Under the pieces are notes generated by a model. It saw nothing but the letters and a program-made list of their open reading frames with translations, did no database searches and was not told the origin of the DNA. Shown piece by piece: positions 34,671-47,830 of a stretch of 64,000 nt of DNA. The stretch comes from Apodemus sylvaticus (lineage: Eukaryota; Chordata; Mammalia; Rodentia; Muridae), in contig NC_067488.1 in assembly GCF_947179515.1 (NCBI RefSeq), positions 32,740,039 to 32,804,038 on the forward strand, given 5' to 3'. Positions within the stretch are counted from its first letter, which is position 1; every line of letters begins with the position of its first letter. The position numbers were made by a program, and so were the translations under genes.

Positions 34671-36770
34671 ACAAAATGAGTTGTAATCCCATTCCACTGC
34701 AAGGTTTCTTTTTTAACTTTTAAACTCTTTTAATTTAACAGGTAGACCAAAAAATGAAAGAGGATACAAGCTACAAAACTCATTTTGAGTTTCTAAGATA
34801 AAAACCAACTGCTATGTGTCAGTATGGTTCTATGTTCTACTTCCACTCTCGAAGTTTTGTGAGATATATAATCCCTAACCACTCAGATGTCTCTGCATGA
34901 GAAACTGAGGCCAGATCATCTGTTTGAAGAAACAGAGCCACTGAGACTAGATTCAGGTCTCCAGACTTCAAATGTGCAACTGCTGATACCTGCCCCTTCC
35001 TTGGTGAGGAGAAATCTTGCTTTCATTCACAGGACAGTTTTACATGGGAAAGGAAAGCCAGTGCTGCTATGTAAAGCCGGAGGTAATAGAGGAAATAAAG
35101 TTCCTCGTCTCTACCAGAGTCCACGGAGAGTCAAAGCACGATAACCTCAGGAGAGACTGGTGGGAGTCTTTTACTTTGGATGCCACACTCCACAGGCAGA
35201 AAACCTGCACCTCCCAGCCCTGCATGGACCATTTGTGTGTCCTAAGATATGGAAGGCTTCTGCTTGAGACAGAGGAGAATGAGATCAAGTGGGTTCCTTC
35301 CTGGCTTCACCCAGATTTCTCATTGCACGTGCTCCCCCCCCCCCCTTAGTGCTTTGAGGACCAGGGAAGAGAGAAATTAGGAAAATCAAAGTGGTATTTC
35401 AAGGTAGTTGAAATGCAAAGTAGTTTTCCTAAGACTGTGACTTGCACACTAAATCTCTGTGTGCTCTCTCAGGGTGAGTATTAACAAAACAGAAGGTACA
35501 CTTAGGATAACGTGATGTCAATAAGAATTAGGCCTCTCTAAATCTGGAGTGGGGAGGGGATAGTTTTCCTGGCATCTTCATTTCTTGTTCCCAGTTACTC
35601 GAGTCACCCAGCTCAAGGGTGTGATATCAAGCAATAGGTTTCCTCCACTGGGAAGGCAGAGAACACTTTCCTAGCTTCCTTAGCTCAGGCCAGGGTTACC
35701 TTTCGGTAGAAAGCCGTCGCTGGGCAGTTCCCTAAGAATCCAAGTTTGGGTGGCCCAGCACATGGGTCTCTTCTTGGTCGGTCCCTGAGCTGAGAGCCAA
35801 CGCCATGCCCTCTGTCTCTGTCTGGTTCTCACTGCTTCCTGTGACTCCTGGCAGCTGGCTGGCCTCCCTTAGCTCCTCTCCTCTCTCTCCCACCTCTACT
35901 TACTTGTGCTCCATTTCTTGGTCTCTTTCAGAGTCCCTGTCAGAGCCTGAGATCAGGGAGAGTACAGTACTCAGAGAAACAGGAGTGGGAGGAGAAGTGC
36001 GGGAGGCAAATGGGTGTGAACAGTGTTCTGGGGCTTCATGGAGGTAAGGAAGGAATTACTGATGGGCACTGAATTTTGGTAGTTCATAAAACTTGGTTTA
36101 AATTACTTGTGAAAAAAATAAAAATGTAATACTTCAAAAATGACTGAATTGACCGCCTTTTTATCAATGGAAACAACTGAGAATACAATAACCTACTGTT
36201 TGAACTTTAGGCCAGCGGAGGGAGAAAGGAAGGAAACTGACTTCAGGCTGCAGTCCCTGTGGTATGTGAGACCCAACCTAGCTCTTCCCACTGCACGTGG
36301 TTCCCTCTGACTGCACTATGCGTGTCCAGCAAGAGGACACAGCCAGTGCCTCCCTTAGAGCCAGCCTCTGCTTCTCTCAAGAACAGCTAAGCATCTAGGC
36401 AGCACCTGTGAACATCCCAAGTGACTTAAAATTGTAACTAAACACCAACCAAGCAAGACACCTCAATACAAGGTCGCACAATCATAAAGTAAGCAAGGCT
36501 CAGGGATTGTTCTCAGAGCTTAGGGTCTCTAAATGGCTGTGCATGGATATAGACCAGACAAACAGCTGTGGGAAGAAGCTACAGGCAGAGACAAGGGGGC
36601 AACAATCCTCGTAGTACTGATGCTAGGGCTGAGTATCTCAGGCAGTCAGGGCAGATGGAGAGAAGGGTCAGGTGTGAAGGCCCAGAGACAGGAAAGAAGT
36701 GACAAGCCACCAGGGTAGTTAATAATGCTTTAATTTCAAACCACTGCACGGTCATTTTGAAAGTACTTAC

Positions 36771-36819
36771 GCTACATAATCCTGCTCGTCTTCTGCCTGA
36801 AAGTGGTATGTTCGATTAT
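36771..36819 (-). CDS. Asap1: Asap1 micro-exon: PH domain strand 6-7 region
   Basis: A short exon of 49 nt, phase-linked on both sides: AT completes His and GC begins Ala. The acceptor is gttttag|ATAATC and the donor GTAGC|gtaagt. It encodes NRTYHFQAEDEQDYV, the strand and turn just before the C-terminal PH helix; the acidic AEDEQD turn leads into that helix. Skipping it would shift frame and break both the PH and GAP domains. It was located by the phase requirement between the neighbouring exons and by family knowledge. Confidence 0.93.
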
Positions 36820-37029
36820 CTAAAACACAAAATACACCATCTCAGGAAGGAGAAGATCTGCAAGCATGAAGAACAGTTTTAAAGTCTCTGCAAAAACACA
36901 AACTTGCATTTTTTTCTCCATTATGTATCAGCAGCGTGACAATTCACTTTACTAATATTATTCTCCTTAAGTACAAAGGAATAAAATAAAGGATTTCAAG
37001 TATCATGCAGACAGTAGGCATTTTCATTT

Positions 37030-37135
37030 GTTTGCTTGAGACAGTTTTACTACGTATAATATAATCTGGTCTTGAACTTAGCCTCACTTCGGCTGGACTG
37101 CAGGCATGAACCATCCATCACACCTGGATGATATG
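37030..37135 (-). mobile_element. Old B1/B4 SINE (antisense)
   Basis: cttgagacagttttactacg and tcttgaacttagcctc with a ggactgcaggcatgaacc end. Confidence 0.6.
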
Positions 37136-38588
37136 CCTCTTTGAAAGACAATTGAGGAAAAAACCAGGTCCTATCTGACCCAGGAGTTTCAGTGGCAAAT
37201 AGGCACAAGTCAGTGACATTGATACAGTGGACAGGCTGTTCATGAAGGAAGTTCACGTAAAAACCCAGGACTGTACAAGTGCTTCAACATATTTAGCTGG
37301 CACGACACAGAACATGTGACTGCTCCAGACAGGCACTCCCACATGGCACCCTCTGGGACACAGTGCACTTTAGAGAACATAGATTGTAGTACCCACCTTA
37401 CTGCTGGCTGAGCTAGCCCAACTCACCCAGCATTTTCTTCTGTAAAATGGGAAACTGATGATCTTTTCAAAGAATTAGCAATATGGCACAAAATGCATCT
37501 GGCAGATTTAGACATTCAATATAAATAATGCCTATTAATAGCCAAATCATAAGTAATGCCATCAAGTATGAGTGATCATGGACATTGCAGGGACTCTGAA
37601 TCATACAGAGGTGCTGGGGATGGAAAGTTCTCTCCACAGAGCTATACATCCTTACAGCAATAAGGTGGGTACTGATGTCTCACTGTCCTGTAGCAGTTTA
37701 GAAGGAATCCCCCAGCTGCAGTGAGTTAGTAAGTGCAGGCCAAAAAAACAGCACTTCCCTCCTCCTGCTGGACACAGAGAACATGGGACACAGGGAGAGA
37801 GCTGATGGTTGCTCTTACTTCCTCACCAAGGAGAAAAGCAAAGTGCCACACAGTGTCAAAGTTGAGGAATTCAACAAAGTTCAAAACAACCAACACAAGG
37901 GGGTTGACTGTTCCTTGAAGAGCCCGATTTTGCAAGGATGTAATGGACAAATCAGACATGTTGCAACTGTGGTGTACTTGTATTCCTGCATTTACACCAA
38001 TGCTTCTTAATCAACAGGTGCAAGCTGGGATCTCTAAAACTTCAAAACATCCGGGTTTCAAAACCAAACTTTATTTTTACAGTAAGTGACATGGTGACAT
38101 AACTAAAGAACACGTCTGAGGGGATATTAGTTCACTGCACAAGCCTAGAGTCTTACTCTTCCCTGAGTCAGGGTCTACTATGTAGTTCTGGCTGGCTTGG
38201 AATTGGCAGGTTCACCTTTAACTCATGAGATCTGCTTACCCTTGCCAAAAAGTATGCAACAGACCCATCTGTCTGTTCACATCCTAAAGACATCCCATGG
38301 GACCCAGCTGAGTGAGCCGGAGATGGTGCAAGCCCACAGATCCAGCAATACGAGAAGCTGGGGGGGGGGGGCGCACGCAAGGTTGCTTGAGTTCAAGGTT
38401 CAAGTAAGAGACAAAGTAAGAGTCTGCCTCAAACAAGGAAGCAAGCAAACAAAAGATTTCCAGGAGTCTCCCTAAACAAGTTGGGGTTAAATTTGAGGAG
38501 CCCCACTGAAAACTTTTGGTGCTTAACTACCCCAGACCTGTAGATGTCAAAACCACAGTGACCAATTGGTTTTAAAAACAGGACTCAC

Positions 38589-38796
38589 TGGGCTGGAGAG
38601 ATGGCACAGTGGTTAAGAGCACTGATTGCTCTTCCAAAGGTCCTGAGGTCAAATCCCAGCAACCACATGGTGGCTCACTACAATCTCTAATGAGATCTGA
38701 TGACCTCTTCTAGGGTGTCTGAAGATAGCTACAGTGTACTTACATATGATAAATAAAAAATTCTTAAAAAAAAACAAAAACAAAAACAAAAAAACC
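38589..38796 (+). mobile_element. B2 SINE beside the Asap1 5' splice site
   Basis: A well-preserved mouse B2: gggctggagagatggcacag, gcaaccacatggtggctcac, gtgtcttgaaga-type segment and an A-rich tail. The duplication caggactcac flanks it at 38579-38588 and 38797-38806. The second copy directly borders the exon, so on the transcript it is the donor gtgagtcctg. Confidence 0.93.
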
Positions 38797-38806
38797 CAGG
38801 ACTCAC

Positions 38807-38894
38807 GTGATATCAGGTCAAAAGACTTCTTGTCCTCAGCATTTGGCTTCACCTGGCAGGTGAGGAGGTTTAACTTAGCGGGCTGCCTGTTGGA
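38807..38894 (-). CDS. Asap1: Asap1 exon: central PH domain
   Basis: 88 nt, starting in phase 0 and ending with the first base of a His codon. The acceptor is ttacag|TCCAAC and the donor TCAC|gtgagt. It encodes SNRQPAKLNLLTCQ, then VKPNAEDKKSFDLIS, the central beta strands of the PH domain. The first ten intron bases (gtgagtcctg) are one copy of a B2 target-site duplication, so a SINE sits directly behind this splice site. The frame joins cleanly to the next exon as C|AT. Confidence 0.95.
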
Positions 38895-41800
38895 CTGTAA
38901 GAGGGAAACAGGTTACATATGCAGCACCCCCACTCAGTGCCTCAGTGCAGTGCACACATTCAGAATGACATGACATCAGCAGGGAAGAAAACACATCCAA
39001 GTTCACTGCAACGAAACCTCAGACCTTTAGTTTCTACTCTCACATCCAAGCTAGAAGGTAGTCTTGACAGACCCCATTAGAGTTTGGACTTCAGTAAAGG
39101 GGAAAAATGGTTGTCCCACTCAATGTTTCATAACTGAACACAGGCATGCCGGAGGTCAACCAGAATGGAACCCAGAACGGTTGGACATCTTCAGGCATGT
39201 AATTGGTACTTCCAAGCCGGCGTCTTACTATGAAAGCCAATGACTTGAATTTTCACTCATTAATACAGGATGACCCCTGAAATAGTTATGTCAATGCTGA
39301 CATTCTAGGCATTTATGAGTACTGATTGCAATATAAAAATTACTTAGCCTCAAAGTATAAGGATAATTACCACTGCCCAGGTATTGTGTAATGAGCCCTA
39401 ATATCTGACGGGAGCAAATGCATGGTAGCAGTTATATGACTTACTAATCAATACTCAGTCTCACATCCAAAAGAGACCCTACAAACATCTAGAAAGTAAC
39501 TTAGGGTATGCTGGCCCTCCTGCCTGCACTTGCCTAGCTCCTATGCCTCTTACAGATATAACTAAAGAAAGAATTGCCAAGAGTCTGAGCTCAGCTGTTT
39601 CAGCTCGAGAAATCTGTGGAACTTTCTGGTCAGACCTGCATGCCTACTTCATGTGACATTCTTGACCTCAAAAAAGACCCAACTGGCACTCAGGAACATC
39701 ATTTTTTAAGGACATGGAGGGGACAGAGAGGATGCACAGAGAGGATGCATGGAGATCTAAGCATCAGGGATGGTGCTGAGCGGGAAGTTTTGACACAGAC
39801 TCCATCTCCCCTCAGCAGTGGGGAGAAACAAACTGTTCCCCGTGTGTGCTCAGCCTTGTGAAAGACTGCAGACATCAGACACAGGACGACGCCCTCAGCC
39901 CAAAACTAGCTGCTCACAGCACGGAGGACAGGGGGCAGAGGCAAAGGCACAGGGGTTCACAGTCACCACATCCACCTCTGAGTCACAACTGGAGACAGTT
40001 CTGAGAGTTACAGCTAGGAGGAAGTGGTGGTTTCCCTGCTGCAGGGCATCAGCTGAACCCAGACTGGGACGGGAGGCAGGAGGTGTGAGCCTGTGAGTGT
40101 TTCTTACACAGATCTGAGTTGCCGACTGCCTACAAACTGGGCCCCATCTGTTGTGGATCCCCCATCTCATTTTTCTGGAGGTTGGCAGTGTTGCCCATTT
40201 CCTCTAAGAATGATTGTGGCACATGACAGCCTGGGAAGACTGGAAAGGAAGGAAGGGATGCTGTCTAAGGTTGAGCCTTTGAATATTATGTTCTGTTTGG
40301 AATTTGGATTTAAGGAAGGTTGTACAATGCTTAGGGGAATCAAGAGATGATTAAAGGGGTGGGAAAAGGAAACTTTTAAGATGGGATAAAGGCATCAATC
40401 ACAGTTCAGAGGAAAAAGAGTGGGCGTGACCACACACTGTCTGAAAGCACATACATAAATGTTGTCATTGGGAAGGCTGAGCAGCTGTTTTCCATATGTT
40501 AAAAAAAATGTACTCAAACCATGTAAGATTTGGGTCAGACATGGAAGAACTTCCCAAGCTTAAATTGATTAGGTATAATAAGAGGTTTCAGGATTTCTTT
40601 TAAAAAAAACTTTTAAACCAATGATTAGGATTCTTCAGTGGAGATATCTGGTTTTGAAAGTTTAAGAAACATTCAACAGTACTCACATTAAACATGGCAG
40701 AAAGCTAACACAATAATTTCTTCATCTCAAATATGGTATTCCTAGGTGCTTCTTAACACTAGAAACACCCAGCAATAGATACAAACTCTTCAGGAACCAG
40801 TGAATTCAGTGTGAGGCGCATACAGGCAAGTCAGCCAGCAGCACTCTTCTCACTGCTAAGTACTCACTGCTTCAGGGTCTGCTGGGCAGCGTTCTGAGGG
40901 CTTCCCAGTTCACTCCGTTTGCAATAACACTTGTGTGTTCATCCTGCAGGACGGTAGGGGCCACCTCAACACGACCCTCAAGTGACCGGGGCACATCTTG
41001 CCTATACCACACAGATTTTGCCCCAGGCTGAATTGTAGTAGGTGTAGCAAACACAGCAGCTAATATCCCAATGCTGAGCAGAGGGGCATCAGAAGAAGGC
41101 CTAGGAAAGGCCTGGGGATGTTCTACTCAAGTCTGTAGAGCATTAGCAGAAGCACTGAAATTAGTAATAATGGTAATTCTGTTTAACTTACAAAATTTCG
41201 AAACCACTCTTGACATTTAGACTAAATTATAGGTATGCTGATGAAAGACAACAATCTTTCCACAGATTAAAATTAGAGCAAAACTAAACAACTTGGCCCG
41301 GCTGCATCGAGGTGGGACAGTTCAGGAAGTAAAGTATGTTTATACTGCCCCCCTGAACCCCGACTCCTCCACGTCTTTCTTTCTGGTGTCTGGAGGCCAC
41401 GGTTCCTAAGCCGGCCTTCCTCTCACACATGCTGCTCTCTGAGGCTCGCATCACTCTTCCGTCTCCTGTCTTCCTTTCAAACCATGGTGTGCTGTGTGCT
41501 TACTCAACTATGTCATGTATATAGCAAGCACTCCAATATCAAAGTATTCCAGGAAGCTCACAAATACTTCTTGTACACTCTAAGAAATGCTTCCTTTACT
41601 GGATGACTCGAGGGAGAGAGATGTTAACTACATCCCAGTGTGCTCAGTGAGGCCGTGGCTGAGAGGATCAGAGCCCCCAATCTTCCTCTACACTACTGTG
41701 CAGGCCAGCGCAGAAAGGCAGAAACAGTGGCAGAACTCGGGGAGCAGCTGCGGATCTCATTCTCACCCAAATTCCTAATTTAGCGTGATGAAAAAAGACA

Positions 41801-43849
41801 TTTTAGAATGTGAAATAGTTTCTCATTCATTTGATGGTTACTAAAGCCTCTTCATGTCGTTAAGTGCTTATGAAAAGTACCGCCGTCACCAGTTCGACTA
41901 TATGAGAGCACGCCTGCCGTTCAGGAGTACTAGGTCTGAGTGTTGGGGAGGGTACCAGGGACTCAGACTAAGTGAGCCAAATCTTGTAGTGAAGATCCTA
42001 GCAAGGCAGACTGTGAACAAGCCAGATGGGTCAAAGGAGGGTAGAGAGCAGCAGGTGCAAAAAGAGCCCTGGTAGGAAGGGGGACAGGCGACCTGACTCC
42101 CGCTGAACAGAAAAGCAGAAAGGACTGGGGTGAAGGCAGCCCTGCTCTGGGGCCCTAGCACTCTGCTGAAGGAAGATCAGCAGGGCAGCGGCCATGCAGA
42201 ACTTCACCCATTGACTGGTGGAGGCTGGCAGTGACACAGATGACCAAGAATGCTCATCTAAGTTACAGGCATGCTGAGGCTGGAGACTCCAGATACAGCT
42301 AACATTCAAAACCAGGCTGCCCAACGAGGCTCTGGATGATGTCCATGAAGGAGGCCCTGGATGTTGAGTGGGGCGTGGGGGCGTGATCCTAAGGGCTCTC
42401 TCAGGAGGGACTTCATTCAGGAGCGCCTGCTCTGGTCCCAGCTGCACACCTGTCAGAACTGAAGATATGACAGCTCGCTGCTCCTAAATGCCCAGACCTG
42501 AAAATAATATAAACTCAGAGGAGACACCGAGACACTGCATAGGAGGAACTGCACCTGGTTTATCCCAATTCTATACCCTCTGCTATTACTTTGATTTCAA
42601 CAGGATTTCTCTGAGGAGCAGGATTTTTATTTTTCAACAAGCTTTGGTTCAACTTATATAGACTGCTCTTAAAATTTGCTTTTCAGTTGACACTGTACTC
42701 ATGTACATTCATGTTTCTGATATGAGAAACGCTTTACCTAGGACCTCTGGGTACATTCTATGAAACAGAGGGGGCAAGGCTGCCTCTGCCTGCCATGCCA
42801 CTCGGCTAGAGGAAGGTCAATCTGCATGCAGGCCAGCGCTGTCAACTCCCTCAGAAAACAAACAAGCCCGACTCATTGGTCTCTCGGCAGGTCAGTGTGC
42901 GTCACGGTGCTGTTTGTGACGGCGCTGCAGAGTTACTGGCACAGGCCTACTTCTCTGTCAGTAGAACACAGCTGCTGGAACTGTGTTCAGAATGGAAATT
43001 GCAACTCCAATCATTCCACTCTGCGTCACAAACAAGGCGAAGAAATCATTAATTACTTTGGAAACAAGCCTGACCCTACCCAGGCCGAGGTAAAAAATGA
43101 AATAGACCTCTTTGTACTTCCTAAGCCGGTGCGTGGAAACAGAGATGCTCAGACCTTTAGTCCCTTCAGAAGGCCCATTCAGTATTAGTTGCCTAGTGTC
43201 TCTAGAGGAACGTGAGTACTCGACACGTGCTCAATAACTGCAGTAAGCCCCTGGCAAGAAATAAGGCCATGCCAAACACCCGCCTGGGAGAGGGAACTAC
43301 CAACACAATTCCAGTACAGGGGAATGATTGGCTTTTGAAGGGTATTTTGGGCTGGGGACAAGAACAAAATTTTCCTTATGGTCCCTTAAATTGCAGGTAC
43401 TTTAGTCGAATGTAATTCTTGCCACGACTCCATGAACTGGGTGTGCAGGAGGAAACACAGGCATAAGCTGGTGGTCAGCTAACTCGGCACACTGTGCTTC
43501 TAAGAAGAACGGTACACCATGCTACGGAGGAGGTCAGAACACTAAAGCAGCAAGAGATGCTGGCAGCTGGCCTGCTGATGCGTCTGCACCCTCCACGTCT
43601 CCTTTCATACTTTTTCACACAGACTATCCAGGTACTGTGCTAACTAATATATAACTGGTTGTTCATGTGTAATAAAGCAGATGCTGCTCCCTGCAATTGT
43701 CGCCATAGTGGTTCTTCTCTGAGTCCTTTGCCAACCCGCAGGCATTGTGGTGTTGTTGGGTGATGCCCTGGTCATGACAGCATAGCTCTGGCCCTGAACC
43801 CACTCCATAGGCAAGGCCACTAGGGCTCAGGAAGATGTATCATGAAGAG

Positions 43850-43965
43850 AGCATCGGATCCCGTGACAGATGGCTGTGAGCCACCATGTGGTTGCTGGGA
43901 ATTGAACTCAGGACCTCTGGAAGAACATTCAGTGCTTTTTACCACTGAGACAGCTCCAGCCCCCA
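43850..43965 (-). mobile_element. B2 SINE (antisense), truncated
   Basis: gtgagccaccatgtggttgctgggaattgaactcaggacc is the reverse B2 core. Confidence 0.9.
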
Positions 43966-44010
43966 CAGTTGGCATTTTCAGTGTGCTCTTTTGTCTAAAA
44001 GAAGAGGGGA

Positions 44011-44205
44011 GGGGCTGGAGAGCCGACTCAGCAGTTAAGAGCACTTGTTGCTCTTGCAGAGGACCTGGGTTTAGTTCCCAGCTCAACCATCTGTAACCCC
44101 AGTTTAAGGAGATCCAAAACCCGTTTTTGTTCTCCATGGGTTCCAGACACAAGTGGTACACATGCACACACACAGGCAAAAACTTATAAACATAAAATAA
44201 GTCAG
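44011..44205 (+). mobile_element. B2/B3 SINE
   Basis: ggggctggagagccgactcagcagttaagagcacttg at the head and an acacaggcaaaaacttataaacataaaataa end. It stands in inverted orientation to the B2 at 43850-43965. Confidence 0.85.
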
Positions 44206-45142
44206 TTCTAAAGACAGAGAAGCCATGTCGAAGTGTAGCATGGTGTAAGGTACTGCCTTGTGCTGGAGGAAGGAGACCTGGAACCTGTTCAAGTGGACAA
44301 GAAATCAATAGAAATAGAAAATGAAAGTACTACGGGTTCAAGAAAATGCAGTAGACAGTCACTTTAATGGCCGTCTCTTTTTGTTATGCAGGAGCTGTAA
44401 ACAGTGACAATGTTCCAAGAATCTTGCTTTAAAAATGCAAACTATCTGTATACCAGCTTCTTAAAGGTCCTTCAACATGGTGTCTAGCTGGGGATTGTGG
44501 ACTGAGCTCTCTGTTGAAACAGCTGCTCACTTAGCTGTAGCACAATGTGCTCAGCTCTGCTATGAGAAGGCAGCTGCCCCTTCTTTTTCTATCACCGTAT
44601 CCACAGCACCTTTCCTAGATTTACTCTGAACTCCAGGAGTGCACTGCATACAGTACCTACCCCAGTGCTGGGCTCAGAAAAAAAAATCAACAAAACACTT
44701 TAATGAGGAAGTTATGTACCTGAAAAGCAAAGTTTGCAAAAGATTAAATAACTCATCCAAGTTTCATAGCTCGTTCAGGGTTTAGCCCAAGTTTCACAGG
44801 TAGCAGCCCAAGTTTGTCCTCCTGGAATTTACAGTGCTGTTTTCTGATTTGTTGGAAGAAAGAAAAACAATTCTCTCCACCCAAGGACAATGTGCACAAG
44901 TGGAAGCAGAGGGGAGTCCAGAAGAGGCTGAGATTAACACCTTGCTTCTGTGCCTGGCAGACAGAAGTGCTGCCAACTGCCACCAGGGAGAAATTTAAAT
45001 TCTAAGGGCAAAAAACCATGCCTCGAAGTGACTTTGTAAAGTATGCCTAGAAGTAAAGGGAGAGCAAGACAGAGGATTCTGATAAACTGTCAATACCACG
45101 GACGCAGCATCACATCAGGAAGATAAAGTACTGACAACTGCA

Positions 45143-45182
45143 GTTGACAGTTACCGAGCAGAGTTGACAGTTACCGAGCAGA
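45143..45182. repeat. 20-bp tandem duplication
   Basis: Two perfect copies of gttgacagttaccgagcaga. Confidence 0.95.
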
Positions 45183-47464
45183 GTTTGGCCCACATCCCGT
45201 CCTAATTGCTCATGATCAATGAACTCACAAAATCTTTACAACCATCTATGAATCAGGCTCTATTAATGACTCCAATTTATACAAACAGTCATCTCTAGTG
45301 TCAGAGAGGATTCTCTCAGTAGGTCCAGCTCCATGGTTGTGGACGGTGCAGTGCCAGCTCAGCTTGCTGAGATGGTAATAACCCTGAGCTAAGGAACGCC
45401 TCCTGCCGTCCAGCACTGCAGCCGGGCGTGTTGTAGGAGAGGATGGCGAAGAAGCTCAACCTCAGCAGAGGCTCAAGCTCATCAGGTTGCAGCTGGATTC
45501 ACAGGGGTGCATTCTTGTTATTACCCAGACTGTGGGGGTCTCCTGCATGTGTTCCTCTCCACCAAGCTATACTCTTACTATCCCTCAGTTGCAAACAAGG
45601 CCTCCCAGCAGTGGACACACAAAACACCTTCAGTGGCTCAGCCCGTGAGTTTGGCAGGAGTCCTGACCTTTTGGTGCAGAGCCCAAACCTTCCTGGTAGA
45701 CTCCTGGGTGATATTAAGGCAACTTTAAGGCTGTCTACAGATAAAGATGACTATCAACTTAATAGCTGTTTCAGTGCTAATCATAAGGGAATCTGAAGGC
45801 ACTTAAAAGCATAAAATATTATGCAGGCAATCTTCAGATTCAAGCAGACCTCGCTAAAGCCCCTCCACCCGCCCCTCTTCCTAGAAGATCTCAGAGTACT
45901 CCCCACCTTGACACTTCGGCAATCCAACGACGAGGAACAGATAAATAGCACAACCGGGAGCTTGACCGTCGCAAACTGCATGGAGCCAGGCGTGGAGTAC
46001 AGCCTGAGTCTTAGCCACAAGATAGAGTTCAATTTAAAAACGTCCATTAAGACACACATATGATCCCAGCTCTTACAAGTGTGAGTCAGCATTGTGTACC
46101 TGAGGTCAGCACGGGCTATACAACAAGGCCTTCCCACCAAGGAAAACACATGCATTCACTGAGAGCACTGACTACATTCACTGAGCCACGCACAGTGCTA
46201 GCTGCTGGCACTCCAAAGACAAACTCGGGTGCCTTCCTGCCTCTCACCGTCTGTCCTGTAAGACTGGAAAATGGCAGCCCCTGTCCTGAGGGGATCTTGA
46301 GGGCCAAGTCAGGCTGTACTCAGGTTCCGATTACTCTGTGAACCCACATGTGAGTAGGTGCATTGTCTGTGTCCCTCACCTCGGCAGAAACCCTGTCAAT
46401 TGTTTACCGGGGACACTACCGGTTTTGATTTTCATCCAAACGCTCTGTGACCAATAGTGTGTTTCTGTGGGGGGCAGGACCGTGATGCAGTTGCCAGCAG
46501 AAATGTCTGACTAAAGAGAGAACAGTGGGTAACAGTGACAACCTGATGGGAGGGAATCAGAATCAGGGAAGGTCTTGTTTTCTCCTTTACCCAGTTCTAT
46601 GTCAGTAGACTTCAGTAACGCCATCCAAAGAGGCAGCAGCAATAGCAGTAAGCTGTTAACTTCACACATAAACCGCCCCCCCCCATCTCTTTTCATCCTC
46701 ATGAGATTTTTTGAGCTCAACACTCTTTTCAAGGTCATAGAGTGAACAGCAAACTGGGATTTACATGCCAATCTGACAGATGCCACTGTCTATTAGCCAC
46801 CAGTGTAGCCAATGTGTTATTTGTTGTTAATTAGAATACACAGAAAACAATTGGCTTGGCCACAGTAACGTCTTTTGGCAGGAAACAGAAAGAGAAGGGG
46901 AGAGAACTGAGTTTTTATCTTTAGCAAATTGTTCAAGGTCAAATAACCAAGGAAACAGTGCAATGATGCCCTCATCACCCATATGGTCTCCTACCACAAA
47001 GCCCATCTAAAGCAGCAAAATCGAGCATGGGAAAGCTGTTGTACAGCTTGTCAAATGTCTCCTGGTGATGACAGGAAGAACTCTCCTACAGAAGGTAAAG
47101 AGTACATAACATCAGCCCTTCACAAAAAGCCAGAAATACGCACTCTAGTGTACACCTGAGGATTAGGAGCCTGCTCATGTCTGTAACAGATGCCCAGGTC
47201 TACACAAGGAGAATGGTGGAAAGAAGACGGAATAAGCAAACAGCCGTAGGACAGTGTTAGCTACAGTCCTTGCTTCTGTGACAAAATACCCGACTCTAGG
47301 GAACTTAGGGTAAGAAGGTTTTGCTCTGGCTCCTAAGTTAAGGAGAAGCAGTCCCCGTGACAGGGAGGCATGATAGCGGAATGCAGGGCAGCCAGTACCA
47401 CTCTAAACGCAGCTATGAGCAGAGAGGTGAGTGCTGGTTCTCCGGCCTTCCTCAGTTCCTTTCT

Positions 47465-47830
47465 TTCTTTCTTTTTTTTTTTAAGTTCTATTTTTTTTTA
47501 ATTCGATATATTTATTTACATTTCAAATGATTTCCCCTTTTCTGGCTTCCCACTCCCCGAAAGTCCCATAAGCCCTCTCCCCTCCCCCTGTTCCTCCATT
47601 CACCCCTTCCCTGTTCTGGTATTGCTCTATACTACTGCACTGAGCCTTTCCAGAACCAGGGGCTACTTCTGTGTTCTTCTTGGACATCATTTGACATGTG
47701 GATTATGTCTTGGGTATTCCAAGTTTCTAGGCTAATATCCACTTATCTGTGAGGGCATACCATGATCGATCTTTTGAGACTGTGTTACCTCACTTAGTAT
47801 GATGTTCTCCAGCTCCAGTTCCTTCTTTTC
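47465..47830 (-). mobile_element. L1 3' end (antisense), part 1
   Basis: A T-rich start and landmarks ttatttacatttcaaatgattt, tctaggctaatatccacttatc and acctcacttagtatgatgttctcca correspond to the reverse of L1 ORF2's end. Confidence 0.85.

Larger units (their letters stand above)
31583..36770 (-). other. Asap1: Asap1 intron, 5.2 kb
   Basis: It holds antisense B3-like SINEs, the 52-bp minisatellite (33754-34049), an antisense B4 (34480-34670), a MIR remnant (about 34880-34990) and a C-run (35333-35345). The stretch 35400-36770 shows nothing I recognise. Confidence 0.85.
36820..38806 (-). other. Asap1: Asap1 intron, 2.0 kb
   Basis: It contains an antisense B1/B4 remnant (37030-37135), a MIR (about 37420-37510), a G11 run near 38360-38371 and a complete B2 that abuts the 5' splice site. 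Confidence 0.85.

Noticed and set aside
42031..42447. 138-codon open frame, minus strand
   Set aside because: It has no recognisable domain, does not fit the Asap1 phase, and no splice continuity was found.
43820..44308. 162-codon open frame, minus strand
   Set aside because: It crosses two inverted B2/B3 SINEs, has repeat-derived composition and shows no domain.
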